Part shown: in pieces, positions 1 to 8,746 of the stretch
Layout of the letters: every line of letters starts with the position of its first letter
How positions within the stretch are numbered: the first letter of the stretch is position 1
Assembly (NCBI GenBank): GCA_965218935.1
Contig: CBDCMH010000005.1
Span: 310,001 to 374,000, forward strand
DNA from: JADFOI01 sp965218935
GTDB lineage: Bacteria; Acidobacteriota; UBA6911; RPQK01; JADFOI01
Direction: 5' to 3'
DNA length: 64,000 nt
The notes under the pieces: model-generated
Databases searched by the model: none
What the model was told of the DNA's origin: nothing
Seen by the model: the letters and a program-made list of their open reading frames with translations, nothing else
Position numbers and translations under genes: made by a program

Positions 1-1449
1 GACCTCAAGCATCGCCTCGATCTGATTTCCCAAAGGAAGTCGCAGGTCCAGCAGATCCTCGAACTTTTTCAAAGCGCTCACAAACAGTTAAAAAATAATG
101 AACAGGATGCCTGTAGAACCAGCCTGCAGGCCATTCTCAAGCTCCATCCGAAGAACGCTGAAGCGCTGCGAATGGAGCAGACTCTCCAGGAACACCGCCA
201 CGACCAGGAATCACAGTTGCAGCTTGAGACGGCTCTGGCAGCGGCACGCAGCGCTTTGGATCAGGAAGACTTTGAGCGGTGTCTGAAGGTGACCTCATCA
301 GCCCTGGAGCTCAGTCCAGGGCACCCCGCGGCACTGGCCCTCAAAAGCAAGGCCTTGGAGGGTCTTAATCTCGGGAATCTGGAGGAGTTGTTGGCCACCG
401 TCCGCCGGTATGCGGGGGAGCAGGATTACGAGAATTGCTACCGAACAGCTGCTGAAGGGCTGAAGCTGCATCCGGAGCATCCTGAGCTCCTGGAGATTCA
501 GCAAAGTGCCAAAAAAGCCATCGACCAGCAACGTCGAGTGGCGAACTTACTGGAAAAAGCCCACCGGCGGCTGGACAAAGAAAAGTACGGCCAGGCTCTC
601 AAGTTCGTTGAGAAAGTGCTGGCGCTAGAGCCAGAGCACCCGGAAGCCCTTGAATTGAAGCGAAGTGCTCAGGAGGCATTAGACCCTGACCGTGCCGAGC
701 TCAAAGAGCTTCAAGAAGACGCAGCGGAAAACTCCACCGCTCGGGAAGACTACCAATTACATGTTGGGAAACTGTTGGAATTTGTGCAAAGCGAAATCCA
801 GCGAGGAGACCTTAGGTCCGCGCTTCACAATTTGTCGTTCCTGTTGGAACTGGAGCCGGATCACTCTGAGGCACTGAAACTCAAGGATGAAACCGAAGCA
901 GTCCTCAGTAAGCAGGGCCCTCCCGCTTCATCGACTTCAGACCAGGAAAAGTCGGCATCTGAGGGCAGCGAGGATACTCAGGTACTGGAAGACGTGACTC
1001 TGGCCATCGAAAAAAAGGCCCTTACGAGGGAGTCCTCCCGCCTTCCCTTGAAGTTCCCCGCTTTCCTGGGTAAAGCGTGGTTGAAACCGCTGGCTGGAGG
1101 CGTTTTGGTGGTTCTTTTGCTACTGGCTGCTGTTACGGGTTGGCCCGGGAATCAAGGGGAGCCAATGGCTGGCTCGCTCATCCTGAATATTGTGCCCTGG
1201 GCCAACGTCGATTCGATCACCCGAATCGATACCGTTGAAGCGACCCTGATCGAGCAGGATCTCACCACCCCCTGTGTGGTGCCCATGCCACCAGGCAAGT
1301 ACCGCGTTCAAGTGAGCAATCCCTACTTTCAGGGGTCGTTGGAGTTTGAAGTGAGCATCACTGCCGGAGAGTCCTCTGTGATTCACAAGAAATTGCCCAC
1401 TTTTGATCCGGAGCAAGCGCTTTCCGCTGCCGTCGAACCCGAACTGTAG
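1..1449 (+). CDS. TPR-like membrane protein with C-terminal PEGA-like domain (5' end outside window)
   Basis: The reading frame is open from base 1, so the true start lies upstream; 482 codons are visible. The first ~330 codons are helical repeats of TPR type with recurring ALxLxPxHPEAL signatures. A hydrophobic segment at codons 361-380 (nt 1081-1140) is a single membrane span. The last ~95 codons, starting with GSLILNIVPWANV and containing PPGKYRVQVSNP, resemble a PEGA domain. TPR + TM + PEGA tails are common in Acidobacteria-type Ser/Thr kinases, so the missing N-terminus could be a kinase or FHA domain; that is inference. It converges on the FHA-EAL gene, with a short GTGCTGT-type spacer between them. 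Confidence 0.75.
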   Translation, partial: DLKHRLDLISQRKSQVQQILELFQSAHKQLKNNEQDACRTSLQAILKLHPKNAEALRMEQTLQEHRHDQESQLQLETALAAARSALDQEDFERCLKVTSSALELSPGHPAALALKSKALEGLNLGNLEELLATVRRYAGEQDYENCYRTAAEGLKLHPEHPELLEIQQSAKKAIDQQRRVANLLEKAHRRLDKEKYGQALKFVEKVLALEPEHPEALELKRSAQEALDPDRAELKELQEDAAENSTAREDYQLHVGKLLEFVQSEIQRGDLRSALHNLSFLLELEPDHSEALKLKDETEAVLSKQGPPASSTSDQEKSASEGSEDTQVLEDVTLAIEKKALTRESSRLPLKFPAFLGKAWLKPLAGGVLVVLLLLAAVTGWPGNQGEPMAGSLILNIVPWANVDSITRIDTVEATLIEQDLTTPCVVPMPPGKYRVQVSNPYFQGSLEFEVSITAGESSVIHKKLPTFDPEQALSAAVEPEL

Positions 1450-1524
1450 AGTCGTGCTGTTCTGCTGTCGGTGTGGGCAAGAAGTGCAGAGCCGTTGGCT
1501 CTACCGGATGATCCCGCCGCTATA

Positions 1525-2646
1525 TCAGGCAGTTTGAGAGTTCCACTTGGAGGCAGGGGCGGGCTTGCCAAAGAGGTAGCCTTGGGCCAGATCGAAGCCC
1601 ATTTGGCCACAGATTTCCTGTTCTTCTTTTTGTTCAACGCCTTCGGCCAGGCAAGCGACCCCGATTTCCCGTACCATCTTGGCCAGAGACTCGACCAACT
1701 TCTGCTTGGCAAAGGGGGCTTCGTGGATGTTGGCTATGAGAGTGGCGTCAAACTTGAGATAGTCGGGTGGCACTTCCACTAACTCAAGTAAGCGGGCCTG
1801 CCCAGCTCCGAAATCGTCGTACGCCAACTTCATCCCAAGATCCGTCAGTTGAACGCGCAGCTCTCGCATTTGTTCAAGATCGGTGACGGCAGCCTCATGG
1901 ATTTCCAGGGTGATGGAAAGGTCAGGGGCTTCCAAGCGGAGTTGTTCGAGGGATGCCGTCAGTTTCGGCAATCCCAGCTCCGCTGGGTGGGTATTAACGA
2001 ACAGGTTAGGAGAGCCTTGCAGGTTTTTCCCTTCATGAATCCCGCGAGAACGAAAAATTCTGCTGAGTTCCGCTTCCAAGCCGAAGCGTGCTGCGATGCG
2101 AAAGAGTTCGCTGGGTAAAGGGTCCAGTCCTTGCTGATCCCCTCTCCCCAGAACCTCGTATCCTATCCTTTCCTCCCCCTTGACTTTAACAATGGGTTGA
2201 AAGAAAGGAACAACCGCATGCGATTCCAACATTTGGTGAAATTCCCGCACCCCGATGACCAGTTGCTCGGAAAGATCTCCCGAAGAGACGTTACTGAAGA
2301 TGGTTCGAGAGGAGTCCATCAACTCTGCGTCCCATCGGCTCACGCGGAACTCATATTCTGCGAAATGGAGGAGGTCCCCATCTCCCAGGGTGATGTCCTC
2401 ACTGATTCTGGTGCGGTTCAAAAAGGTCCCATTCGTGCTGCCCAGATCTCTTGCCTACAGGTCGGTACCGTCCATATACAGTTGCGCGTGCTGGCCTGAA
2501 ATCGTGGCAAAGGGCAGACACAGATCACTATCCAGGTTTCTCCCCACATTGTAGGGCAGGGGCTGCACCCTCCAGCGTTTAAACTCCTTGCTGTTGTCGA
2601 TGTAGCCCTCAAGGAACCATCCGACCTGACCGGAATCTTTTGTCAT
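1525..2646 (-). pseudogene. FHA-EAL c-di-GMP phosphodiesterase-like gene interrupted by an in-frame amber stop
   Basis: Reading from the ATG at 2646, an FHA domain begins (VGRN near codon 34, SGQH near 50), then a TAG occurs at 2455-2457 (codon 64). The same frame continues straight on with ARDLGSTNGTFLN, the expected second half of an FHA domain, so one W-to-amber change (TGG to TAG) is the simplest explanation. The downstream part could start at the TTG at 2421 (298 aa). It carries a complete EAL domain: E89 of the EVL motif, N143, E173, D202-D203, K223, E260 and Q280, numbered from that TTG. FHA binds phosphothreonine and EAL hydrolyses c-di-GMP. It is either a true nonsense allele, a truncated but active EAL protein, or a sequencing error. 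Confidence 0.8.
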
Positions 2647-2800
2647 TCAGCCAATCCTATTTTGAGGAGCCGATCGAGGTCAAGCGGCCACGCGACCTTA
2701 CAAAGAACAATTGAGATGAGTTCCCCTGAGCCTTATCCCGAGAAGATCGATAGGAAGACCGGTGATTCAAGTCATTTCCTTTGAACAGGAGAGAGAGGCC

Positions 2801-2943
2801 ATGAAAAAGAAAAGGATGGGCATGGGGTACTGGTTCGGGCCTTATTTTTGGTGAGTGGAAGCCCGGTACAGGCCCAGCGGACAGCGGATATAATCTTCCA
2901 CAACGGCAAGATCGTCAATTACCCGGACAGGCTCCTAGAGTAA
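2801..2943 (+). pseudogene. Remnant of a secreted amidohydrolase-type gene (N-terminus only, frameshifted)
   Basis: A good ribosome site (AGGAGAGAGAGG) precedes ATG 2801, which reads MKKKRMGMG and then reaches a stop. In the +1-offset frame from about 2827, a signal-peptide-like stretch VLVRALFLVSGSPVQAQ leads into ADIIFHNGKIVN, the usual first strand of amidohydrolase-superfamily proteins. That frame ends at the TAA at 2941. The rest of the enzyme is missing and the opposite-strand gene begins to overlap here. I read this as the 5' stub of a deleted gene with one frameshift; it is too short for certainty. Confidence 0.4.
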
Positions 2944-3321
2944 CCCCTGGGCCTCAGAGCGCAAATGAAACACATAAACGTAGCCGCCCGGAAACTCAGC
3001 GGTTTTCGTATAGTCCACCACAATACCGACGTCCGGGTTTTCCGGGATCCGGTGAATTCGGACATCCTCCTCTTGAACACTGAACTGCCTAGCCTGACCT
3101 AACTGCACCACCTGCTCAGCAATGGTCCGGGTGTCCTGTTGATCGAGTGCAGCGCGGCCAGCAAGGTGAAGCAGATCTTCCTGAAAGGCTCCCTGTGCCA
3201 GGTACACGGGGACAATTCGATAACCCAGGTATCCCAGAATGCCTAAGAGCATGACCAGGACGATGAAGCTCAAAGCTTTCTCCCTGCGCTTTTTCAGTTT
3301 TACGACAAAAGTATTTCCCAT
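2935..3321 (-). CDS. Small single-pass membrane protein of unknown function
   Basis: 128 residues from the ATG at 3321. A GTG three codons upstream (3330) is possible, but the AGAAAGG ribosome site sits directly against it and is better spaced for the ATG. A basic N-terminus (KLKKRREK) precedes one membrane span near residues 16-36, so the C-terminal ~90 residues are probably periplasmic and resemble short DUF4845-type proteins. No catalytic motif is visible. The 3' end overlaps the amidohydrolase remnant by a few bases on the other strand. Confidence 0.6.
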   Translation of the reverse strand: MGNTFVVKLKKRREKALSFIVLVMLLGILGYLGYRIVPVYLAQGAFQEDLLHLAGRAALDQQDTRTIAEQVVQLGQARQFSVQEEDVRIHRIPENPDVGIVVDYTKTAEFPGGYVYVFHLRSEAQGLL

Positions 3322-3373
3322 CTTCTGCACCTTTCTTGAAAGTTTCTCGTTTTCTCCTTAGAATTTGCGTTCC

Positions 3374-3405
3374 GCGACCCGCAAACGGGTGTCCCCGACC
3401 TCCTT
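3374..3405. repeat. Fragment resembling the interior of repeat family B
   Basis: The spacer 3331-3577 contains GCGACCCGCAAACGGGTG followed by a CCCCGACC tract. The same wording occurs inside the full family B element at 43149-43316 and, reverse-complemented, in the remnant near 16000-16040. No terminal inverted repeat is seen here, so it is a degraded internal piece or an independent GC-rich hairpin. The rest of the 247-bp spacer shows nothing I recognise. Confidence 0.35.
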
Positions 3406-3577
3406 CAGCTAAAGGCGAACGAGTTTGACTCTCATTTTGGATCTATCAGGGTCGTTAAACAGTGATGTGGATCACCAAACACCCGAGCGGGAAGAATCCC
3501 CGGGCAGACCATCCTTCCGCTTTCAATAGAGGTGTGCTGTGTAGAGATCGAAAATTGACTTAATCGAGATCAGGCCT

Positions 3578-4594
3578 TCAATTCAGCGCCGTGCTGGCCT
3601 TCGCCAGTATCCCATCCAGACCGTCCAAGGAATCACCATTGAGCGGCTTGTAAATCTGTTCCAGGTATTCCCGAGCCTTAGCGGCCCAATCCTTGCCCAG
3701 AACGACCGCTTTAGCGAAAGCGTCCATGGCCGGTTCCAACTGTTGCAATTTCCAGTAGCTCAAACCCATGGAAAGATAGGTCAGATCATTCTTCGGTGAA
3801 TACTTCAAGGATTCGGTGTAGTTTTGGATGGCTCCTCCGAAATTCTCTTTGTCATAGGAGGCCCTGGCCAGTGTCGTGTAAGCGGTCCCTTTCAGGATAT
3901 TCCACTGTGCGGCCTGCCAACCCGAAGGGGTACCCTGAGGGTAAGCCTTCAGCAGCATTTCGTAGTACTGGACAGCTTTGTCCACATTGCGCTGACCGGT
4001 GTGATAAGTGGCTAGCCAGTAGGCAAAATAGAAGCCGTCCTTGGGACCCAAAGCATCCAGCGCTTTCACGCTGTATTCTTCAGCCTTGGGAGCATTATTG
4101 GTGGCAATATAGCTTTGAGCCAATATTACAGTGGTGTGCTGGTCCGGCTTGATGGCCTGGAGTTGCTCACCAACCTCGATGGCCTTGGCATAATCCTGTC
4201 TCTGGATGGCAGCACCAAGCGTTTGAGTTAACAGGGCTGTGCTATTAGGAAAAAGCTTCATCATTTTGTCGGAGAGTGCACTGGCCTCTTGGGTCTTGCC
4301 TGCCTGTTCGTAATCCGCAACAGTCCGACTGAAAAAGCTTTCGTAATACTGAAGGATCTTCGACTTGGGATGCAGCTTCTTCATGAAGGTTTCCAGTTGC
4401 TGTTCCCGGGCCGCTAAATCGGAGACCTTCATGATCTCCTCCAGCTGTTCCAAATGCTTCCCATAGGCCCATTCCGATTCTGGTGGGACTCCTTCCGGAA
4501 GTTCCACCGGCTCCTGAGCCGATAGGGATACGGTCCCGGCGCACCAGCCTAAGACAAAGAGAAAAACAAAACGTTGATACACTCGTAACTTCAT
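3578..4594 (-). CDS. Secreted TPR-repeat protein
   Basis: 338 residues from the ATG at 4594, chosen because an AGGAGG site lies 8 nt upstream; the longer frame from 4675 would bury a clear signal peptide (MKLRVYQRFVFLFVLG, cleavage near SLSAQ). The mature protein is a series of TPR helices (for example AKAIEVGEQLQAIKPDQ and AIQNYTESLKYSPKN), so it is a periplasmic or outer-membrane-associated scaffold. No enzymatic domain is present. It sits upstream of, and on the same strand as, the small membrane protein gene, and downstream of rsmD. Confidence 0.75.
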   Translation of the reverse strand: MKLRVYQRFVFLFVLGWCAGTVSLSAQEPVELPEGVPPESEWAYGKHLEQLEEIMKVSDLAAREQQLETFMKKLHPKSKILQYYESFFSRTVADYEQAGKTQEASALSDKMMKLFPNSTALLTQTLGAAIQRQDYAKAIEVGEQLQAIKPDQHTTVILAQSYIATNNAPKAEEYSVKALDALGPKDGFYFAYWLATYHTGQRNVDKAVQYYEMLLKAYPQGTPSGWQAAQWNILKGTAYTTLARASYDKENFGGAIQNYTESLKYSPKNDLTYLSMGLSYWKLQQLEPAMDAFAKAVVLGKDWAAKAREYLEQIYKPLNGDSLDGLDGILAKASTALN

Positions 4595-4685
4595 TGAGCC
4601 GGCCTCCTGAATTTCGCATAATCCTGACACGATTTGTGGAATTATACCCTTTCTACTGAGCAACGGCCAAGACACAAAGGCGTAT

Positions 4686-5252
4686 TTACTCTATATTACC
4701 CTTCGTTTTGCTTAGCGGACGCAGAAAAATCAACTGATTGTCTCCAACTCGAAGCCTGCGCACAACGGTAAAGAGCTCCGGCAAAGGGTCCAGCTTGGTT
4801 TTCTTAAAGGTCTCCAGTATGACCTCAGTACTGGGTTGTAAAGAAGCGAGTCGACTCACCGCCTTCAGAAGCTTTTCATAGCGGCCGAAATCACGAGGGG
4901 GGTCAAGAAAAACAAAGTCTAAAGTGGGAACCTCCAGCTTCTTCAAAAGTACGAAAACGTCCATTTGATAGATTTCGCAGCCCTCTTCCACCTGGCAGAT
5001 TTCCAGATTCTTCCCCACCAGTCGCAGGGCTCGGGCACTCCGGTCGTTGAAGATGATATGCCGGGCACCGCGACTGAGTGCTTCAAGGCCCACGGCTCCC
5101 GATCCGGTGAAGAGATCCAACCACACGGATTCCCTTATCGAACCGGCCAGGATGTTGAACAGGGCTCCCCTCAAGCGGTCCGTACTGGGCCGGACATGCT
5201 TCGGCACAGCTGCCAGACGCCGCCCTCGATACTTACCGGAGATGATTCTCAT
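4686..5252 (-). CDS. rsmD: 16S rRNA (guanine-N2)-methyltransferase RsmD
   Basis: 188 residues, the usual length. The N-terminus MRIISGKYRGRRL and the SAM-binding loop LDLFTGSGAVGLEALSRGA (residues 45-63) are diagnostic of RsmD, which methylates G966 of 16S rRNA in assembled 30S subunits. The catalytic D/N-P-P-aromatic motif reads DPPR (117-120), so the aromatic residue that normally stacks on the target base is replaced by arginine. It follows recG by 3 nt on the same strand and is probably cotranscribed with it. Confidence 0.9.
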   Translation of the reverse strand: MRIISGKYRGRRLAAVPKHVRPSTDRLRGALFNILAGSIRESVWLDLFTGSGAVGLEALSRGARHIIFNDRSARALRLVGKNLEICQVEEGCEIYQMDVFVLLKKLEVPTLDFVFLDPPRDFGRYEKLLKAVSRLASLQPSTEVILETFKKTKLDPLPELFTVVRRLRVGDNQLIFLRPLSKTKGNIE

Positions 5253-5255
5253 GGT

Positions 5256-7433
5256 TTAGCCCACGTGGTAGAGTCCATAATGTTGCCTCCACCACTCCGC
5301 AAACTTGGAGAATACCTCTTGGGCAGGCTGAGCAGCCGATTCCAGGCATTGACTCAGGTGCTGCTTGGCTTCCTTTTGGGCCAACTCCAAGGGCTTGCGG
5401 TCACGTACAATATTGGCGAATAAGAACTCGGGTATCCCCGACTGGCGGGTGCCCACAAACTCACCAGGTCCTCGAATGGCCAGATCCTTTTCAGCGATCT
5501 TAAAGCCATCATTGGTCTCACACATGATTTTGAGCCTTTCCTGAGCTTCGTTGGAGTAAGGACCCTCAGTCATCAAAATACAAAGACTCGGGTACTGACC
5601 ACGCCCGACCCTCCCTCTGAGTTGATGGAGTTGAGAAAGACCGAATCGCTCGGCATGCTCAATCACCATGAGGGTAGCGTCGGGAATATCAATACCCACC
5701 TCGATTACGGTTGTGGAGACGAGAACCTGAATTTCACCCGCCCTGAACCTCCTCATCAGCAGGCCTTTCTCCTCCACTTTGAGCCGGCCGTGCATCAGCA
5801 CCACGGTAGCTTCCGGGAAAACCTCCTTTTGCAAGTGTTTGGCCATTTCCTCTGCTGCTCTGAGCTCCACTTTTTCAGATTCTTCGATGAGTGGATAGAC
5901 CAGAAAAGCCTGGCGGCCTTCTTTCAATTCTCGGTGAACGGCGCCATATACTTCTTCACGGTGTTGCTCGCCTTTGACGATCGTTTGAACCGGCTGCCTT
6001 CCCGGCGGCATCTCATCCAAGACTGAAACATCCAAATCTCCGTACAGGGTGAGTGCCAAGCTGCGGGGAATTGGGGTAGCCGTCATGACCAGAGTTTCGG
6101 GGAGATCTCCTTTGCTGATCAACTTTGACCTCTGCAAAACACCAAAGCGATGCTGCTCGTCAATCACGACCAGGCCAAGGTTTTTGAACTGAACTCCTTT
6201 TTGAATCAAGGCATGGGTCCCGATGACCAAATCGGTTTTCCCGGATTGAATGTCACAAAGAACCGAATCTCGCCTTTTACCTTTGACACTGCTGGTGAGA
6301 AATGCGATCCGGTAGTCGGTACTGCTCAGAAGCTGGCAAACCGTGTGGTAGTGCTGTTCTGCCAGAATTTCCGTAGGGACCATCAGCGCCGTCTGGTAAC
6401 CATTTTCGATCGCGATCACCATGGCCTGCAGAGCCACGATGGTCTTGCCCGACCCCACGTCCCCTTGAAGCAGACGATTCATGACCTGGGTGCTGCACAG
6501 ATCATCTCCGATTTCCCTCAGAACCCGTTTCTGGGCAGGGGTCGGTCGAAATGGAAGGATCGATTTCACTTTTTGTTGAATGCCCTTCTGCATTCGAATC
6601 AACCTTTTCTTGGATACAATCTCGCGTTGTTTCTTGATGAGCTGAAGTCCCAATTGAAACAAGAAGAACTCTTCGAAAATAAATCTTTTGTGGGCCACCG
6701 TCTGGTTCAGGTCAAGCTCTTTGAGATAGGCCTTTTTCGAGACTCCCTCAGCAGGGCTCGGAAAATGGATCTCCTCTAAGGCAGACTTAAGATCTGGAAA
6801 TTTGTACTTTCGCATCACTGACGTGGGAAGCGGCTCATCAAGCTGTTCCGGCAAATCAGCCAGCAATTGAAAAATGAACTGGCGCAGGGTTCGAGTGGTG
6901 AGTCGACCAATCTTGCGATAAATCGGAACAATACGTCCGCTATGCACCTTCTCGTCGGATCCCCCTGTCAGAATTTCATACTCCGGATTGATCATGGAAA
7001 TGCCTGTACTGTACTCGTCGACACGGGGAACCCCGTAGAGGATAACCGTTCTTCCCCTCTGAAAAACCTGATCCAGGTAGGGCTGGTTGAAGAATTTGAC
7101 TCGCAAGGAACCCGAATCATCCTTCACTACCATCTCAAAGATAGGCATTCTCTTCATGGGGGTGGTGTAGCGGCGGGTTGTGGAAACCTGACCTTCGATC
7201 ACCGCCACCTGGTCAGGTTCTAACTCTCCAATGGGCCAAAAACGGGTTCTGTCCTCGTAACGAAGAGGCTTACACTTCAGCAGATCTTCTACCGTGTGAA
7301 TGTTGGCCCCGGCCAACATCTCAGCCCTTCTGGGTCCAACTCCTTTGATCTCCTGGACAGATGTTGCAAGCGTAACGGCCATCGTGACCGGATTATGCAT
7401 CAATTCTCTAGTGTCTCGTCCCAGGAATACCAT
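5256..7433 (-). CDS. recG: ATP-dependent DNA helicase RecG
   Basis: 725 residues in the frame from ATG 7433: an N-terminal wedge/OB domain (SVQEIKGVGPRRAEML from residue 25), Walker A GDVGSGKT (324-331), a DEQH box (425-428), motif III TATPIPR and the QLHQLRGRVGRG motif VI. RecG remodels stalled replication forks and Holliday junctions. The first eight codons (MVFLGRDT) come from the end of a family A repeat. Internal ATGs at 7400 and 7382 are possible starts, and none has a convincing ribosome site. It is divergent from the lipoprotein gene at 7508. Confidence 0.95.
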   Translation of the reverse strand: MVFLGRDTRELMHNPVTMAVTLATSVQEIKGVGPRRAEMLAGANIHTVEDLLKCKPLRYEDRTRFWPIGELEPDQVAVIEGQVSTTRRYTTPMKRMPIFEMVVKDDSGSLRVKFFNQPYLDQVFQRGRTVILYGVPRVDEYSTGISMINPEYEILTGGSDEKVHSGRIVPIYRKIGRLTTRTLRQFIFQLLADLPEQLDEPLPTSVMRKYKFPDLKSALEEIHFPSPAEGVSKKAYLKELDLNQTVAHKRFIFEEFFLFQLGLQLIKKQREIVSKKRLIRMQKGIQQKVKSILPFRPTPAQKRVLREIGDDLCSTQVMNRLLQGDVGSGKTIVALQAMVIAIENGYQTALMVPTEILAEQHYHTVCQLLSSTDYRIAFLTSSVKGKRRDSVLCDIQSGKTDLVIGTHALIQKGVQFKNLGLVVIDEQHRFGVLQRSKLISKGDLPETLVMTATPIPRSLALTLYGDLDVSVLDEMPPGRQPVQTIVKGEQHREEVYGAVHRELKEGRQAFLVYPLIEESEKVELRAAEEMAKHLQKEVFPEATVVLMHGRLKVEEKGLLMRRFRAGEIQVLVSTTVIEVGIDIPDATLMVIEHAERFGLSQLHQLRGRVGRGQYPSLCILMTEGPYSNEAQERLKIMCETNDGFKIAEKDLAIRGPGEFVGTRQSGIPEFLFANIVRDRKPLELAQKEAKQHLSQCLESAAQPAQEVFSKFAEWWRQHYGLYHVG

Positions 7434-7475
7434 AACATTCGTGGCAAGCGCGACGGCGTCGAGTTCGCAAGCTTC
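7409..7475. repeat. Family A repeat, terminal fragment (copy A1)
   Basis: It begins TAGTGTCTCGTCCCAGGAAT at 7409 and follows the full copy at 42875 for about 67 bp before diverging near GAGTTCGC. It lies across the recG start region; on the minus strand its end reads ATGGTATTCCTGGGACGAGA, supplying the first codons of the longest recG frame. A CCGGATTATGCAT string at 7389-7400 matches the end of family B, so this may be a decayed A/B junction. Confidence 0.75.
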
Positions 7476-7494
7476 GCCCGTTCGCTCGTTATGC

Positions 7495-7500
7495 TATATT
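7495..7500 (+). promoter_or_regulatory. -10 element giving a likely leaderless transcript
   Basis: TATATT ends 7 nt before the GTG at 7508 and there is no ribosome site between them. Transcription starting 6-7 nt downstream of a -10 box would begin at or next to the start codon. No clear -35 is visible. Confidence 0.4.
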
Positions 7501-7507
7501 GGCAAAC

Positions 7508-8068
7508 GTGAAGAGGTTGGGTCTGCTTTTCATTCTGTTGGGATTGCTGGGTTGCGGAAAGAACCTGGAGAGACAGGTTCAGGAACAGGTTCGTACCTTT
7601 GATCATGCCTCCCTTTCGGAGCAGCAGGTGGAAGTGCAGAATGTGAAGGAAATCGGAGACCACGCTGTGGCAGAGGTTCGGATTACGACGGCCGTAAGGC
7701 TCATCAAGAAAGATGGCACTTGGGTGATTGAGGAATTCCGCGTCGGGGACCGCCGCTGGGAGCGGGCTGAACACATTTTGGCGGTAATCAACGAAAAGCG
7801 CACGGAAACGACTCTCCAGCAGATGGGACTCATCACGGAAGGGATCCGCAGCTACGCCGCTCTGAATCATCAGATTCCGCAGGTTTCCAGTTTTGAAGAG
7901 CTGATGGATATACTGTCACCACAGTTTCACAACCAGGTGGTGCGCATTGATGCCTGGTCCAATTCTTTTTCTTACCAGGCGATCGGGACCGACGAATATG
8001 ATCTCAAGTCGGCAGGTCCAGACGGGAATCTGGGGACCTCTGACGACTTGGTTGTTAAAAACCAGTGA
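7508..8068 (+). CDS. Lipoprotein with pseudopilin-like C-terminus
   Basis: 186 residues from GTG 7508 (a TTG at 7499 is in frame but overlaps the -10). The N-terminus MKRLGLLFILLGLLGCGK is a type II signal peptide with the lipobox cysteine at 16. The C-terminal ~70 residues (SYAALNHQIPQVSSFEEL then DEYDLKSAGPDGNLGTSDD) match the C-terminal calcium-loop region of GspG-type type II secretion pseudopilins, but the hydrophobic pilin helix is absent. It is probably a membrane-anchored periplasmic protein. It converges on ribA with no gap. Confidence 0.65.
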   Translation: MKRLGLLFILLGLLGCGKNLERQVQEQVRTFDHASLSEQQVEVQNVKEIGDHAVAEVRITTAVRLIKKDGTWVIEEFRVGDRRWERAEHILAVINEKRTETTLQQMGLITEGIRSYAALNHQIPQVSSFEELMDILSPQFHNQVVRIDAWSNSFSYQAIGTDEYDLKSAGPDGNLGTSDDLVVKNQ

Positions 8069-8671
8069 TCAATCCAGCAGGTGCCCGAGTTTCTCTTTCT
8101 TGGCTTTCAAGTAATCGTAGGAGAGACTAGAGGCCTCAACGATCAAAGGAACACGCTCAACGACCTCGATCCCCTCGCCACTCAAGCCTTGGATCTTGTC
8201 TGGATTGTTGGACATCAGGCGGATTCTTGCAGCGTCGAAATGCTTCAATATTTGGGCACAGAAACTGTAGGAGCGTTGATCGGCCTCAAAACCCAGCTGC
8301 AGGTTGGCTTCCACTGTATCGACTCCACGATCCTGCAGCTGGTAAGCGAAGAGCTTATTCAGGAGCCCAATGCCACGTCCTTCCTGCATTTGATAGATGA
8401 GAATCCCGGATCCTGAAGCTTCGATCTTGGCCAGTGCCCTCTCCAGCTGCTCACCACAATCGCATTTCAGAGAGTGCAGCGTGTCTCCTGTAAAGCACTG
8501 AGAATGAATCCGTACCAGTGGAGCCAGATCCTTTTGAACCTGCCCTTTGGTTAGTGCCACAGCCTGTTCCCCGTCCACTTCGTTTTCGAAGCCGAAGACT
8601 TCGAACTCGCCAAACCGCGTCGGTAACCGGGCGTGCGGAATCTTGTCCAGCCTTAATCGCGCCTTCGTCAT
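8069..8671 (-). CDS. ribA: GTP cyclohydrolase II
   Basis: 200 residues from ATG 8671; a GTG at 8689 lies inside the apparent promoter. RibA opens the imidazole ring of GTP in the first step of riboflavin synthesis. The zinc ligands C59, C70 and C72 (CFTGDTLHSLKCDC) and the GTP-binding stretch QMQEGRGIGLLNK are present, and the length equals that of the stand-alone E. coli-type enzyme with no fused RibB. A TATACT box ends 8 nt before the ATG with no ribosome site, so the message may be leaderless. Confidence 0.93.
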   Translation of the reverse strand: MTKARLRLDKIPHARLPTRFGEFEVFGFENEVDGEQAVALTKGQVQKDLAPLVRIHSQCFTGDTLHSLKCDCGEQLERALAKIEASGSGILIYQMQEGRGIGLLNKLFAYQLQDRGVDTVEANLQLGFEADQRSYSFCAQILKHFDAARIRLMSNNPDKIQGLSGEGIEVVERVPLIVEASSLSYDYLKAKKEKLGHLLD

Positions 8672-8679
8672 AGGCCCGA

Positions 8680-8685
8680 AGTATA
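8680..8685 (-). promoter_or_regulatory. -10 element upstream of ribA
   Basis: On the minus strand TATACT lies 8 nt before the ATG at 8671. The spacing fits a leaderless or near-leaderless transcript. No -35 is recognisable. Confidence 0.35.
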
Positions 8686-8746
8686 ACACGGGGACACTTC
8701 AAGACCCTTCTCAGCGCCCATTCCGCTTGTTCTCAGGAGCCTACTT

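Noticed and set aside
2455..2457. Pyrrolysine or other programmed recoding at the TAG in the FHA-EAL gene
   Set aside because: The position is a normal FHA tryptophan site with no catalytic role and no recoding element is visible; a nonsense mutation or sequence error is simpler.
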